This document shows, piece after piece, positions 1 to 12,614 of a stretch of 64,000 nucleotides of DNA. The position numbers and the translations under genes were made by a program. The stretch lies in assembly GCA_037501455.1 (NCBI GenBank), contig CM074865.1:18298501-18362500 (forward strand). Reading direction: 5' to 3'. This DNA is from Lantana camara. Lineage: Eukaryota; Streptophyta; Magnoliopsida; Lamiales; Verbenaceae. Below the pieces are notes generated by a model. It was not told where the DNA came from. It did no database searches and was given only the letters and a program-made list of their open reading frames with translations. Numbering within the stretch: the stretch's first letter is position 1; the number at the start of each line of letters is the position of its first letter.

Positions 1-564
1 ATCAAAGAAGTAACATGCGAGGCAAAGAAACGACGAATTAGTTCATGCATGTTCATATGAGAGCATATAACACATATCTTGTCATATATCACGTAAATAT
101 GCATCGAAATCACGTAATAATTCATAATAAAATAGCATATCATGAAATATAACATGTTAACATCATATAAGAGCAAGGCAAACCATGCAAAACATGAACG
201 AAACGAAAAACGAACAAACACGGAGCAACAGTCAAAAGGAAGTCGAAACTGGCCCAAAAAGAGGTCATGGCCACGACCAACTTCAGTTCAAAACTGATCG
301 CGGCCATGACCAACACCCCAGAAACAGCTCCAACATGTAACAGGTCGAAACTTGGCCAATTCAAGGTCGTGGGCGCGACCCAAAATGCCCTCCATACGGT
401 TGCGGTCGCGACTGCTACATGCAGTCGCGAAAATGGCGCAACAATGCCCCTGTTCTTCTTCTCCCACAAAGCAGTAATAAAGCAGCAAAAACACACCAAA
501 TTCACACCCAAAAAACCCAAAACCGAACAGCAATCAAGGAAGGAAGCAAAGAGGGCATATATCA
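1..564 (-). repeat. Outer gypsy LTR G, left fragment
   Basis: Part of an older Ty3/gypsy LTR that begins before the window. Element A interrupts it at 564, and it resumes at 24862 after the repeated TATCA. It has no credible gene. It contains three imperfect 16-bp GC-rich dyads (263-278, 296-311, 365-380) of the type GGTCNNGGCCNNGACC, like the perfect one in the LTRs of element D (41243-41258). That similarity and the GTTACA end at 25892 suggest a relative of D. Frames crossing this stretch are not genes. Confidence 0.65.
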
Positions 565-3052
565 TGTAGCACCCGGAACGCTAGGCACCACATCCCCCGC
601 ATTATAGCCCCAATCCACATATGAAATGGTCAATCCATACATGAACCAAAGCTATAGCGAACGAGAGACAATAAAAAAACACTACACAAGGCTAGGCGGG
701 TACCCTCAATTAAAACCAAACCAACAATGCAGAGAAGATAGAAGCGGAAGCAATAATTCATTCAATACTTATAGGTACCATATTTATTTATTTACTAATA
801 GATACCAACATTATATATTAATACAATATCATCTCCAAAAATAGAATACAAGGCATGCTACAAAACAAAAGTATCAATACATGAACAAAATGTGAGATGA
901 AGTGTGCTAGACCCGAATTAAAGACACTCTAAACTCTAATTCCCGCCTAGCACGCCCTGCAAAACAACTGAAAAGTCGAGGTGTCAGTCCAACACGGACT
1001 GAGCGAGGGGGATAAATAAATATAAGCGCACATACATGCAAGTTATAATCTCGGGTAATAATTTTTGGAAAAACAATACAATTTAATAGAATAAGAGATA
1101 CTATCGCCCGAGGTTACAACTAATTCAATTTATTAACTTAACCCTTCAATACAATCAATCTGTGGCCCGGCGAGTGAGGGCAAATCTCCAACCTTACTCC
1201 GACTGTGTACAATCAATCAATCAATTATTCAATAGTTAGGTGATCATGCAATTCATTATGGTGCACAATTAGCAGTTTCAGTCCATCCTTCTTCCTCCGG
1301 GTGATGGTGGGATTGCAAGGCCCCACCATCCAATCAGTCTGGGCAGAGGGTACATGAATCCCTAAGCCCGGAACTCCTTCCTCCCCTAATCTCCTAGGGG
1401 GTTCAGGGGTCATCCCAATTTGGTGAGAGTAGCTCTCGAGTTACCCGTCAGCCCATGCTTTCCCAGTTGGCTCGAGCCACTACCCTCGGGCCCACAGTGC
1501 AATTCAATACTCGCCCAATCAATTAATTCAATCAATCAATTCTTACCAAAGTTTGATAAATCATTTGAAAACCAATCTCCTTTGAAAACTATAATTATAT
1601 AGATAAGTTTTTGGCTTAAAACTTCACATAGGGTTATACGGGTCCTATGTATCTAGAATTAAACCTCACCTGAACGACCCAAAACAAACAAGGAAACAGC
1701 TCACGGGGCCTGCTCCTCGTCACCAGGAAGCTGGTCTGTGCAAGAAAGACAAATGTCCGTGAGACACGACTCAAAATGTACCAAATAGGACGAACGGCGG
1801 AAATGCAACGAGTATGATAGAATGTACCATGAAAATATCTTGTTCTAACATGTATGCAATAATATAATGCATGCATACGTACAACCATGCATGCAAAACA
1901 AAATGCATGAAAACAGCGTGCCACCAAAATACACTAAGCCGCGACACCCCTGTGTCGGGGTACAGTGGACCATATGCATGCGAACAGAAGGTGACACGCC
2001 TGTGTCACCATTACAAAGCAATTCATGACACCCCCGTGTGACGGTACAGAAAAACCAGGCCATCATGCACCCCCGTGTCACGCTGAAGAAGGGAAAGTTG
2101 ACACGCCCGTGTCAACTGAGCGTAACAGAAAAAAAAACAGAGCAATAGCAGCAGCAGCAACGATCCAACAACAACAACCCACAAAATGATCCATAATCAA
2201 GTTCAAACACATATATTTCATGCAATAAACATACTAGCTTACATATAGATCATCAACAACTCGTAAAACACCTAATTCCACATTAGATCATCAAGATTTC
2301 ATCAAAACAAACCCAAATCACCAATCATGCTCCAAGTGCAGTATCAACAAGTTGAATACATCCAACTTAAGCACAAAGTTCATAAACATGTTTCCAATAA
2401 CCAATATATATCCAAGCCCTATCTATCACATAAATCCAAGAAATTCATCAAAGTTCCAAAAATACCTCAAATGAAAGAAATGGAAGATGAAAAAAAGATA
2501 TGATGTTGATGATGCTTGAATGATCACAAAACCCACAAATAAGAAGCTTGTATGATGAAATCTTCCTCTCTTCCAAGAAGGGTTTGGCTCGGTTGACAAG
2601 GGAAGCAAGAGCAAGTGTATATGTATTGTGTTGTATGAAATGGGAAGCAAATGGAACGTAATGGCTGCTATGAAGGAGAAGAAATTGGACAATTTGCTAT
2701 TAAGTCCTCCCATTATTTAAGTTATGCAATGAGGTTCAATTCCATAGCAAATGATCAATTAAGTCCAAGGAAATATTAATGCAATTGAGTCTCCAAATTC
2801 ATGAAAATAAGCAATTAAGGCCGTAAAGAATTAAATTACGTTTGGGAAATTAATTCACATTGCAATTAAATTCAATTTATGCAATAATTGTGATATGATA
2901 TGAATTTTCAATAAAACGCTAAGAATATAATTTTATAAAATCATGTCATGACAAGGAAAAAATGAATTAAATGATCAATTAATAATTAAAATCTAACTCT
3001 CAAACTCACACGTGTCGATCATACCTGAAATGCCGAAAGCTGGGGCGTTACA
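565..3052 (-). repeat. Element A 3' LTR (left copy)
   Basis: This matches 22372-24856 almost base for base over 2.5 kb. It is the 3' LTR because the polypurine tract lies to its right and the coding strand is minus. Compared with the right copy it lacks about 16 bp near 1915, which removes one arm of a dyad, and several other dyads in 1940-2120 have mismatches. Short frames here (for example minus 1634-1927 and 2426-2713) recur in the other LTR and are not genes. Confidence 0.93.
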
Positions 3053-3075
3053 ATCCTCCCTCCTTAAAAGAATCT
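3053..3075 (-). other. Polypurine tract of element A
   Basis: On the minus strand the bases directly before the 3' LTR read AAGGAGGGAGGAT. This is a purine-rich tract at the place where plus-strand DNA synthesis is primed. It sits between the stop of the chromodomain frame (3087) and the LTR edge (3052). Confidence 0.8.
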
Positions 3076-3086
3076 GGTCCCCAGAT

Positions 3087-3299
3087 TCACTGATCGGAAG
3101 GAAACAACTCTGGATGGAACCGTCTCATCTTGTCTTCGGTTTCCCACGTGGCTTCTTCGGTCTTGTCACTTTTCCAAAGAACCTTAACCATGGGAATCTT
3201 CCGGTTTCTTAATTCCTGAAACTTCTTATCCAATAACTTAACCGGTTTCTGAACAAAGGTAAGGTTCGGTTCCAATTCCCCTTCTTCAACGGGAATGAT
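3087..3299 (-). pseudogene. Chromodomain end of A polyprotein, cut off by a stop
   Basis: About 70 codons in the same frame as the integrase, separated from it by one TAG at 3300-3302. Recognisable features are the linker to PVKLLDKK, then KIPMVKVLWK and the EEATWE motif of gypsy chromodomains, ending at a TGA at 3087. In chromoviruses this domain is thought to guide integration to particular chromatin. Here it could only be made by readthrough of the TAG. The family assignment is firm at motif level. Loss of function is inferred from the stop. Confidence 0.85.
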
Positions 3300-4612
3300 C
3301 TAGGTTTCATCGGGGTAGTATTTCCTTAACTGAGAGACGTGAAATACATTATGAATCCCTGTGAGGCTCGGTGGTAGGTCCAATCTGTAAGAAACTTCTC
3401 CAACTCTTTCCAAAATCTCATAAGGACCTAAGTAACGAGGCTTAAGCTTACCTCCTTTCCCAATCCGAGCAAATCCTTTACGTGGAGACGCCTTCAAGAA
3501 TACCCGGTCTCCAACTTCAAACTCGAGATCCCTTCTACGACGATCGGCGTAGCTCTTCTGTCTGTCCTGAGCTGATTTCATCCGTTGTTTTATTAATTGA
3601 ACTTTCTCAATCATAGCTTCAACAGCCTTAGAAGGTTTTTCCAATTGCTCACTTTTCTTAACACCTTCTTGCTTAGTCCATTTCCACTCTTCCAAGTCAA
3701 AGAACAACGGAGAACGACACTTCCGACCGTAAAGTAGCTCATACGGTGCCATTCCAATCGAAGCTTGAAAACTGTTGTTGTAAGCAAACTCAATCAAAGG
3801 TAGTTGATCATGCCAAGAAGACTGAAAATCCAAAGAACAAGCTCGAAGAAAATCCTCGAGATACCTTATTAATCTCTCGGACTGACCATCCGTCTGAGGA
3901 TGAAATGATGTACTAAACTGGAGCTTCGTACCCAAAACCTCTTGCAATTCACGCAACAACTTAGAAGTGAACCGCGGATCTCTGTCTGAAACTATACTAA
4001 CCGGAATCCCATGAAGTCTAACAATCTCCCTGTTATAAAGCTCGGCTAGCTTGCGAATCTTATACGACATCCGAACCGGCAGAAAATGTGCAGACTTCGT
4101 CAAACGATCCACAATCACCCAAATTCCATCGAATCCACCTTTCACCTTAGGTAATCCGGACACGAAATCCATCGTCACTTGTTCCCACTTCCATTCAGGA
4201 ATAGGTAACGGCTGAAGTAGACCTCCCGGTTTCTGATGCTCGGCTTTCACTTTCTGACAAGTGAGACAGTGCTTCACGTACTCGGCCACATCCTTCTTCA
4301 ATCCACGCCACCAATAATATTGCCTTAAATCCTTATACAACTTGTTTCCTCCGGGGTGGATAGAATAAGCCGATCTGTGAGCTTCCTCAAGCAATACCCG
4401 TTTCAACTCTTCGAGTACAACCACTCGATTCTTAAAACGAAGAAGACCGGTTTCATCAAACCCGAATGGACACTCCGGATCAGCTCTTGCCTTAGCTACC
4501 AATCTCTGAACTTCCACATCCGTACTCTGAGCCTCAAACAACCTGTACTTCAAATCCGGCTGAACCGAAATATTAGAAACTTGAGCTCTTAAAACAATTG
4601 GCTCGATTCCAC
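3300..4612 (-). CDS. Integrase of element A
   Basis: This frame continues the pol of A from the right edge of the solo LTR's target duplication. It would insert the cDNA into the chromosome. Visible parts in order are the zinc-binding HHCC region with the pair CLTCQK, the catalytic core with D in MDFVSGLP, D in SDRDPRF and E in QSERLIRYLEDF, and the GPY/F module (RYLGPYEIL). The last residues, FHVSQLRKYYPDE, are normal for plant chromoviruses, but a TAG at 3300 ends the frame before the chromodomain. Upstream, the solo LTR at 4613 cuts it away from RNase H. The core looks intact, but no start codon belongs to it because it was part of a larger polyprotein. Confidence 0.92.
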
Positions 4613-6557
4613 TGTTAGGAATAGTGCCCTAAAAACCGATTGTATATCCGTTTTGTGCTTTTCCTTATTGTAATCACAGACAATCTTTGAATGAAATAAT
4701 GAATTGAGGCAACACTTCTTTATATGCTCTTGTTTGGTATGCGTTTACTTTAGCTGTGCATGTATCAGAACTCCCCTAATCCTGATGACTTTAGGACTCT
4801 ACCATTTAGGTGAAATGGTTCATGAAACGAGCCCTATATCACATAAGTCATGATTAGTAAAATACTCCAAACCGATGAGTCCTACAGACAGTGGGAGTGT
4901 CAACCTGACTCCTCTAAGGCTTGCTTGTGGGATCACGCCCTTAAGAAGGACCACCTTGTTTCATGGAGGTGCAAAGTGTATAGTTGATACGTGCGTGATA
5001 CATGAGGGTGCTTACTTTAATAAGTAAGTTCACTGAGGTGCCCCGTGTGAGAACATTCCTAAATGGGAAAGGAAGTTTCTATTTCAGGAAATGGAAACTT
5101 CCAGATTAGGAAATATCTCACGAGTCATTGATGTGATTAATTGATCCTTAGACTTGAGGTTCCTTGTCACTTTATGAGTTAACTCTGTGGTCTTAGGTAT
5201 AAGCTTTAAAGGGTGTTGCCTTAGACAACTGATTCAAGGCTTATGCTGGGGCTGCACAAGTGATTCATGAAAGTGAATGAGAATCAAGAAAGGACCTACA
5301 CTTGCATTTGCAAGGTGATCTCTTATTGTGTAAGTCATTCATATGCCATATGGAGTCCTTGGCCAAGGCAGTAGATCAAGACATCAAGAAAAGGGTTTCT
5401 TGGATTGAGATCAAATGGATATGAAATGCACTTAGCTTTAAGACCGGATTATTAGGGTTCTGATTATTCCCTTGTCCTAGATCTTGGTTGAGAGATAGTA
5501 AGTAGGAGGATTGTATCTCACATGAATCGATGACTTAAAGGTTCTGTCGAATCCGAACATTCCAATTCAACTAGGGGTTAAACACCTGTTGCTAGACTAT
5601 GGTCGTTTAATCTGTGGACTGATTAATTAATTAGTGAATTAATTAATTAGGGTCACTGCTAATTGAATTGAGAACCTAGAGGGTCACACACAACAACTTG
5701 GTTACATGAGTTGAGGCTTAAAAATGATTAAACGAGTTAATCGAGCCTAGAGGGTTCCACACGTGTGAAATCACACGTGTGGGTCACGTGAGTGACACGT
5801 GTCATTGTGACACGTGTCTCACGTGATTATATATATTGTATATATATTAAATAATTAATTTGTTAATTATTTAATAGACTTTGGTTTAATTTTGAATTAA
5901 AAAGAAAGTCTTATTTTGGAGAAAATAATCTAGTTAATTAATTACGAATTAATTAATTAGATAAAATAAGTTATTTATTTTGAATAAATAAAGTATAAAA
6001 TTATCCAAAAATAGTTTGGATATTTTTAGCTCTCTTGAAAGTTGATTTGAATTAGAATTCAAAGTCAAAGTTGGAAATTACTTGATGATCAAGTAATAGG
6101 AGAGAGAGGGACCAAATCCTTGCCCAACAAGGAATAGGATCGGCGCCCCTCTCCCCTTCCTATATATAGGGGAGCTCATGCTCCCCTTTAGAGCTAAGAA
6201 TTGACAATTCTTTTGGTTCATGTGTTGAACACCTTCCTTTCTCCAAGATCAAAATAAATCCTAGGTTAAGCCTAAACACTAACTAGAGAACTAGCATCCT
6301 TACTAGTTAGATTGTGATCAAGTTGGTGGACTTTCTCTAGAGACTTCAAGTTAGAAGTTTGAAGATTCGAGCTTTACCAAGGAGAGGGGATCAAGCCGCG
6401 AGAAGAGCGTTCTTGGGTGGCTTGAAACGCTTCAAGAAAGAATAAAAGAAAAGTAAGTTTTCTATCTCTACGAATTTGGTTACACGATTGCGAGTCCAAG
6501 GTCCTTTTGTTGGGAAAATTTTTAAATTCGCTGCTTTCTGATTCGTGTTTTCCAACA
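4613..6557 (+). mobile_element. Solo LTR 1 of an Angela-like Ty1/copia family
   Basis: A 1945-bp unit running TGTTAGGAATAGTGCCCT to TTTTCCAACA, flanked by the 5-bp duplication TCCAC (4608-4612 and 6558-6562). It has no internal coding region, so it is a solo LTR left by recombination between two LTRs. The same LTR occurs at 16787-18724 (inverted), 37049-38860 and 56569-58491, where copia RNase H precedes it and fixes the orientation. The start and end sequences and the 1.9-kb length resemble the Angela/BARE group. It lies between RNase H and integrase of element A. The stretch 5760-5850 is rich in CACGTG-like palindromes and AT repeats. Confidence 0.93.
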
Positions 6558-7437
6558 TCCACTACTTCCACCCACTTCCAAGCTCGACACACTAGCCTTC
6601 CTACTAAGTGCATCGGCGACCACGTTGGCTTTGCCGGGATGGTACTTGATCGTGCAATCGTAATCTTCCAACCTTTCCATCCAACGCCATTGCCTCATAT
6701 TCAAATCCTTCTGAGTGAATAAATACTGTAGGCTTTTGTGGTCGGTGAAAATCTCGAAAGACACCCCATATAGATAATGTCTCCACTTTCCAAGTGCAAA
6801 GACTACGGTGGCGAGCTCCAGATCATGTGTCGGATAATTCTTCTCATGCTCTTTCAACTTCCGGGATGCATAAGCAATTACCTTACCCTTCTGAGTCAAC
6901 ACACAACCCAAACCTTCCTTAGAAGCATCCGTATAAACAGCATATCCTTCAGAACCTTCCGGAAGGGCTAACACTGGAGCAGAAACTAACTTCTCTTTCA
7001 AGAAAGTGAAACTCTTCTCACAACCTTCATCCCAATCGAATTTCACATTCTTCTTCGTCAACCGTGTTAAAGGAGCTGCTAACTTGGAGAAATCTTTAAC
7101 AAACCTCCGGTAATAACCTGTCAATCCCAACAAACTCCTGATCTCCGAGGCATTCTTAGGTTTCTCCCATTTCAAAACCGGCTCAATCTTAGAAGGATCG
7201 ACCTCCAAACCATTGCCCGAGATCACGTGACCCAAGAATGACACCCTGTCAATCCAAAACTCACACTCGCTGAATTTGGCAAATAACTGATGCTCCTTCA
7301 AAGTCCTCAATACCAACTGAAGATGTCTTGCATGCTCCTCAGCAGACTTAGAGAAAACTAGAATATCATCAATGAAGATAACCACGAACTTATCCAGAAA
7401 AGGCCTGAAAATCCTGTGCATCATATCCATAAAAGCT
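6558..7437 (-). pseudogene. Reverse transcriptase C-half and RNase H of element A
   Basis: Middle part of A's pol, open from the edge of element B to the solo LTR. Visible parts are the RT catalytic motif FIDDILVFS, the thumb with FLGHVIS and [12 protein letters not shown], the connection region, then RNase H with [10 protein letters not shown], the [18 protein letters not shown] helix and [11 protein letters not shown]. It ends with [12 protein letters not shown]. The N-terminal RT half is 12.5 kb away at 19974-20622 because B inserted between them; the two edges share AAGCT. No stop is seen in this part, so the breakage is by insertion only. Confidence 0.92.
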
Positions 7438-8984
7438 TGATGGGTGTCGAAGCCACCAATAATAAAGTCCCGAATATCGCACACAAATAAATTGTAATAT
7501 AACGGTAAAGAGAGTCGAACCACAAGGATTGGATGAAATTATAACTTTTTATATGCTAAGAAAATAAAGTAACAAATTGGGGGGGGGGGGGGGGTTTGAA
7601 TTGAGCGAATTAAACCAAAGAATGAAATAAAACGGAACTAACTAGCTAAGTAAACTAAAAGAATGCAGAAAACACTTAACTAATTAAATATATGACAAAA
7701 TAGTTGGAATTCTCCTACACATGCATAAGACTGTGATCACTGACAGGGTAATTGAATCTGAAGTTAGGCTAGCTATAGTCGCCAAGTCCTCTCTGGCTCC
7801 CTCGTTTCTTCTTACTGTTTATAACGACTAAAAGAAACTCCTAATAATCGTTTTCTAATTAACCAATGACCTTAGCAGAAACTCCTTTTAAGATTCAATT
7901 GGGCAATTGCATTACACCCTAAAGAAACACTAACCCTAACCGACTAGGTAGAAACTCCTACTTCGCCTAGTTAGACCGTCTATCCCACAACACGAAATCA
8001 GTCGAACTTAACGGCCTAGTGATTGTTTGCTACTTCGTTAATTATCCGGCTAGACTCCACCAAATAAGTTAACTAGCTATATGTGAATTGCCTATTCTAA
8101 GATTTGAGCTCTTAATATAATCAAAGAATAAGAACAAACACAATGTCGTAAAAATAGAGATAAAACGGATAACTTGATAAAATCACCAATAAATTCGTCT
8201 CACACAACCCTAAGCATGCTTTAGAAAATTCCAACTAAATAAACTTAGAAATTCATAATGTAATTGCAAACAAAGCTTGAAGGTGAAAACATAGTTCAAC
8301 GAAAAATAAAGAAAGAAGAAAACTAGAGTAAACTTGAAGTCTTCTCTCGTCTTTTCCTCTCGTTGCTGCTGCGTTCCTCTCTTCTTTTTTTTTTGTGTAT
8401 GAAGTTCTCCCCCCTCTTGCCGTCCAGTCCTCCGAATAAGTAGAGAAAAGGGGTATTGCATTCTTACTCCACTACTCCTCCACGTTCGTCCATCAATGAG
8501 GACAATAACTCCACTTTGTTCCCACGTTCTTCTGGAATTAGTGCCCTTCTCAAAAAAAAAACGTCCAGAATAAATGATCCTTTGTCTCCATTATTTTACC
8601 AAAGCCTTCTTTTCCCAAGTAATCCCCCAAGCCCAAGTCTCCTTTTCAACATAAACTCTATTGGACCGAGACTCTACCTGCCAATTTCCAAACTAATTTC
8701 AAACATGTGTATTGGGCCAACCAAGAACCACAAAGCCCAACATTCTTCAACTTTTAAAACAATAAAATCCCCCTGGACATGTTTGATTGTGGAGCTCTTC
8801 AATTCCCTATTATTTCCATGCATAGCTCATCCCTCAAAAGGAACCGTGACAGCAACATTCTGCCTTAATTTGTCATTCCCTACATCAAGACACATGATCA
8901 ATTAGATGCACATGATTTAAAATAAATACAGGGAAAACTATAACCATATAAGCTCAATGATTAGGCAAAAATTACGACTTATCA
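7438..8984 (-). repeat. Element B 3' LTR (left copy)
   Basis: Nearly identical to 16489-16786 joined to 18725-19973, including a run of G at about 7580. It is not interrupted, so it shows the sequence before the solo LTR entered the other copy. Frames such as plus 8456-8905 recur in the other LTR and are not genes. Confidence 0.93.
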
Positions 8985-9003
8985 AATCCCCCCACACTTA
9001 GGC
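8985..9003 (-). other. Polypurine tract of element B
   Basis: The minus strand reads AAGTGTGGGGGGATT immediately before the 3' LTR. This G-rich form is usual for Tat/Athila elements. A second, similar tract lies at about 10125-10145. Confidence 0.82.
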
Positions 9004-10973
9004 AATGCTTGTCCTCAAGCATAAACTAGGACCAAAGATAAGAGAGAAATTCGACTTCATTCAATGAAAACACGAGGTGGGCAATGTAAACTAGGAATGA
9101 AGGCACAATCTTAGTCTTACACTTCAAAATATCAACCTTTTGCAGTGAAATTCTCATATAAGAAACCACAAGCCCGATCACAACTTAAAGCACATGGATC
9201 ATTTACCCAAGTTGAATTATAAACCAATCAATAATAGAAATCATACTCTACTTATTAGATGGTCGGTATGCATAAAGAATGTCCAATTGAGGTGGTAGTT
9301 ATGGGGAGTTCGGGTTATTTGCATTTAATCAACTGTAAGAACATTAAGCTTGATGAATGCCATTTTACGCGAACGCAAACATTTGTGATGAATGCCATCC
9401 GGTTACTAAGCCAATCATAACGCCAAGTGGTTTCACCATACTCTTAATTACCCGTGTTACTGTGAGTTTTCACTTATTTGGCCAGGTAATCAGTGGAGTA
9501 TTTATAATTCGCCTCACTCATCAAGTTTGTTCGGGACCTTTTTACGCGAGCACAAACATTGGTGATGAATGTCACCCGGTTACTCAGCCCCGTTCAATTA
9601 TTTTGACGGATTTTTGGCACTGCAGTCATTTCACTTCCTTTTTCAACTTAATCATACTCCCTAGTTCCACCTAAATGTCCCATAATCAAATGGAAATTCA
9701 TAATGCACACCAACGCAACTTCTAAGTTTCATACGTTCTACTCAAGAATGGTGTCAATTATGCACACAACAGTTAATGTTCAACTTATTTAAACCGGGCA
9801 TGCAAGTTTCAATGTATGAAAATATTTCACCAACAATTAGTTGATATCAAGGAATGTAAGATTTCAACCATAATCCATATCCTTTCTAAGACAATCCATC
9901 ATTGCCTAAATCGTGAAAATTCATCAAATAGGACTCAAATTAGGCCATATCTTATCTCTTAATCATGCATGAAAGGTAGCACATCACTATTCACAACCTT
10001 AAACATTTCGACACATGCAGAAAATCATGAAAAATGCAACAGCAGCAATGTCTCAAAACTATCAGCCCTTATCATCCTCAAAAATACCCCAACTCATGCA
10101 AAAAATTTCTCATATAGCCCTAGGACACCCCCCCACACTTAAACGCATGTTGTCCTCAACATAAAGTAAGTCAAAAATGAAAAACAGAGGACTTCCCTGA
10201 ACCCGGGGGGTGTGAGATGAGAGTCAGACCCGAAGAATTGTGACTATGATCATGGATAGCCTTCCTGTCAGTAGTATTTTGCCACTTGCTTCGATTTGTT
10301 TCTGACAGTTCTTGAACTTGATTGTTTTCAAACTGGAGACAGAGGAATGGAACGGGATGGCGTGGATGGTAGTGAAGACTCGAAGGCAGATCTATGAGGG
10401 CGGAGTGGTGGTGGCGGCGGCGAGGACGCGGTGCCGCCGTCGATCATGAGCGGTGGTTTGTTTGGCCGGTGGACCTTTCTCTTTGCCATGGCTAATTGAG
10501 GGTTTGAAGCTCTTGCAATTGTGGGAGATTTTGGGGAATTGAAGGAATGGAGTGCTAGGTTTTTTTTTTTTTTTTGATGGGGTGGTTCGGACTGTAAGTG
10601 GAGCGGGTCTCGGGTAGGGTGGCGGGTTGTTCTGGTTTGTGGGATAGGCTCCGTTTGGCAAAATATGGTCCATGACCCTTGTCCGTGACCTTAGACAAGT
10701 TGCCTCACAGTAGCAAAATGCCATTTTCGCCAGTTATAGCAATTGATCAACAATGTTTCTGCTCTTGTATTTCCCCCACACTCACCCGATTATGTCACCT
10801 GCACATTTGCCTACAAAACACGAGAAGAGAAGAGATTACGTCGGGGCGAGAAAAACGAGAAAAGAAAGAAAACGAAAACAAAAGAAACTAAAGCAAGGGA
10901 AAAGAAATATGGGTTGCCTCCCATACAGCGCCCTTGTTTAACGTCTTGGACTCGACGTGTCTTGATTTCGCAC
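9004..10973 (-). other. Non-coding 3' region of element B
   Basis: About 2 kb between integrase and 3' LTR, the place where many Athila elements have an env-like gene. None is visible. It holds an imperfect direct repeat, about 55 bp long and 178 bp apart (near 9353-9410 and 9531-9590), each with TTTACGCG and GATGAATG. The plus frame over it (9357-9674) only reflects that repeat. A minus-strand frame around 10392-10724, rich in proline and basic residues, is unrecognised. The A/G-rich stretch 10820-10910 is low-complexity. Confidence 0.7.
10125..10145 (-). other. Second polypurine-tract-like site in element B
   Basis: The plus strand here reads CCCCCCACACTTAAACGCAT, almost the same as the start of the true tract (CCCCCCACACTTAGGCAAT, from about 8988). 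The likeness continues for about 20 more bases (TTGTCCTCAA, then CATAAA). It lies 1.14 kb inside the element. It could be a second priming site or a relic of a duplication. Confidence 0.6.
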
Positions 10974-12614
10974 TCAAGTGGCTAGAGGAGGATCCTCTAA
11001 GTTCATTACGTCGATCGTGTGCGAGACAAATCCCTCATAGTAGGGCTTCAACCTATGCCCGTTCACCTTGAACGTCTTTTCTGAATCGATTTCTCGAATC
11101 TCCACAGCTCCATGTGGAAACACTTTGCTTACCACGTACGGGCCCACCCATCTTGATCTCAACTTTCCAGCAAAGAGTCTCAACTTTGACAAGTAGAGCA
11201 ACACCTTTTGTCCAACCATGAAATTCTTCCTTGATATTATCCCATCATGAAACGTCTTAGCCTTAGACTTATAGATTTTGGTGTTCTCATAGGCGTCATT
11301 ACGAATTTCTTCCAGCTCTTGCAATTGAAGCTTGCGATGTATTCCAGCCTCTCTCATGTCTAAATTGCACTTTTTGATCGCCCAATAAGCCCGGTGCTCA
11401 AGCTCAACCGGGAGATGGCAAGCTTTCCCAAACACCAACCTATATGGTGACATACCGATAGGGGTTTTGTAGGCTGTCCGGTAAGCCCAAAGAGCATCAT
11501 CAAGTCTTGAACTCCAATCTTTACGGTTAGGACTAACCGTTTTCTCCAAAATGGACTTGATTTCCCTATTTGAGACTTCGGCTAGACCATTTGTTTGTGG
11601 ATGATAGGCCGTGGAAGTACGATGGGTGACATGATATTTCTTGAAAAGTGCTTCGACCGTTCGGTTGCAAAAGTGTGTCCCTCGATCGCTGATTATGGTT
11701 CGTGGAATGCCAAACCTAACAAAAATGTTAGACCTAACAAAATTCACAACAACTTTAGAATCATTAGTCCGGGTAGCTTTTGCTTCCACCCACTTTGAAA
11801 CATAATCAACGGCAAGAAGAATGTATAAATTACCATGAGACGAAGGAAAATGACCCATAAAATCAATTCCCCACACATCAAATATTTCACAAACAAGGAT
11901 CGGATTAAGGGGCATTTGATTCCTAGCACCTATATTTCCCGTCTTTTGACAATTCACACAACTTTTGCAAAACAAGAATGCATCTTTGAAAAGCGTAGGC
12001 CAAAAGAAACCACTTTCCAACACTTTATTAGTTGTTCGTTTAGGACCAAAATGGCCACCACAGGCATAAACGTGACAAAACTCAAGTATGGATTTTATTT
12101 CATTTTCAGCCACACATCGCCTAATAATTTGATCGGTTCCCATTTTCAACAAATAAGGGTCATCCCAAATATAGTATTTAGAATCACTCTTAACTTTATC
12201 TTTTTCAGACCTAGACAAATAATCAGGCAAGATACCAGTAGCTAAAAAGTTAACAATATCAGCGTACCAGGGTGTCTGGAAACCTGCCTGTGACCTCAGA
12301 CAGGCCCCCTGAATAGCAAAAAGGTGCTCGTCTGGAAATTCATCCTTAATGGGCAGTGAATCTGGCTTCAGAACTGGAATGCGGCTGAGATGATCAGCTA
12401 CCAGATTCTCACATCCCTTTTTATCCTTTATCTCCAAGTCGAATTCTTGTAAGAGTAAAATCCATCGAATGAGCCTCGGTTTCGTTTCCTTCTTGGTGAG
12501 GAGATACCTCAAAGCTGCATGATCAGAGTACACAACAACTTTAGTGCCAAGTAAATAAAGACGGAATTTATCTAATGCATAAACAATTGATAAAAGCTCC
12601 TTTTCGGTAGTAGT
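10974..12614 (-). CDS. RNase H end and integrase of element B
   Basis: An open frame of over 500 codons in the same phase as the preceding pol frame, from which a TAA at 12615 separates it. It starts within RNase H ([22 protein letters not shown]). Integrase follows, with a zinc region ending [10 protein letters not shown], then D in [12 protein letters not shown] in ISDRGTHF and E in [15 protein letters not shown]. The C-terminal region has SRWVGPYVV and [12 protein letters not shown], normal for Athila/Tat integrases. No chromodomain follows. All catalytic residues are present. It is broken only by the upstream stop. Confidence 0.92.
   Translation of the reverse strand, partial: TTTEKELLSIVYALDKFRLYLLGTKVVVYSDHAALRYLLTKKETKPRLIRWILLLQEFDLEIKDKKGCENLVADHLSRIPVLKPDSLPIKDEFPDEHLFAIQGACLRSQAGFQTPWYADIVNFLATGILPDYLSRSEKDKVKSDSKYYIWDDPYLLKMGTDQIIRRCVAENEIKSILEFCHVYACGGHFGPKRTTNKVLESGFFWPTLFKDAFLFCKSCVNCQKTGNIGARNQMPLNPILVCEIFDVWGIDFMGHFPSSHGNLYILLAVDYVSKWVEAKATRTNDSKVVVNFVRSNIFVRFGIPRTIISDRGTHFCNRTVEALFKKYHVTHRTSTAYHPQTNGLAEVSNREIKSILEKTVSPNRKDWSSRLDDALWAYRTAYKTPIGMSPYRLVFGKACHLPVELEHRAYWAIKKCNLDMREAGIHRKLQLQELEEIRNDAYENTKIYKSKAKTFHDGIISRKNFMVGQKVLLYLSKLRLFAGKLRSRWVGPYVVSKVFPHGAVEIREIDSEKTFKVNGHRLKPYYEGFVSHTIDVMNLEDPPLAT

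Noticed and set aside
140..565. 141-codon minus-strand frame with hydrophobic segments
   Set aside because: It lies wholly in LTR G, has no known motif, and other frames cover the same bases; the GC-rich palindromes keep several frames open by chance.
8456..8905. 149-codon plus-strand frame
   Set aside because: It is antisense within an LTR of B; the corresponding region of the other LTR has only a shorter frame, and no domain is visible.
9004..10973. env-like gene of an Athila element
   Set aside because: No long minus-strand frame, signal peptide or membrane segment pattern was found in this region.
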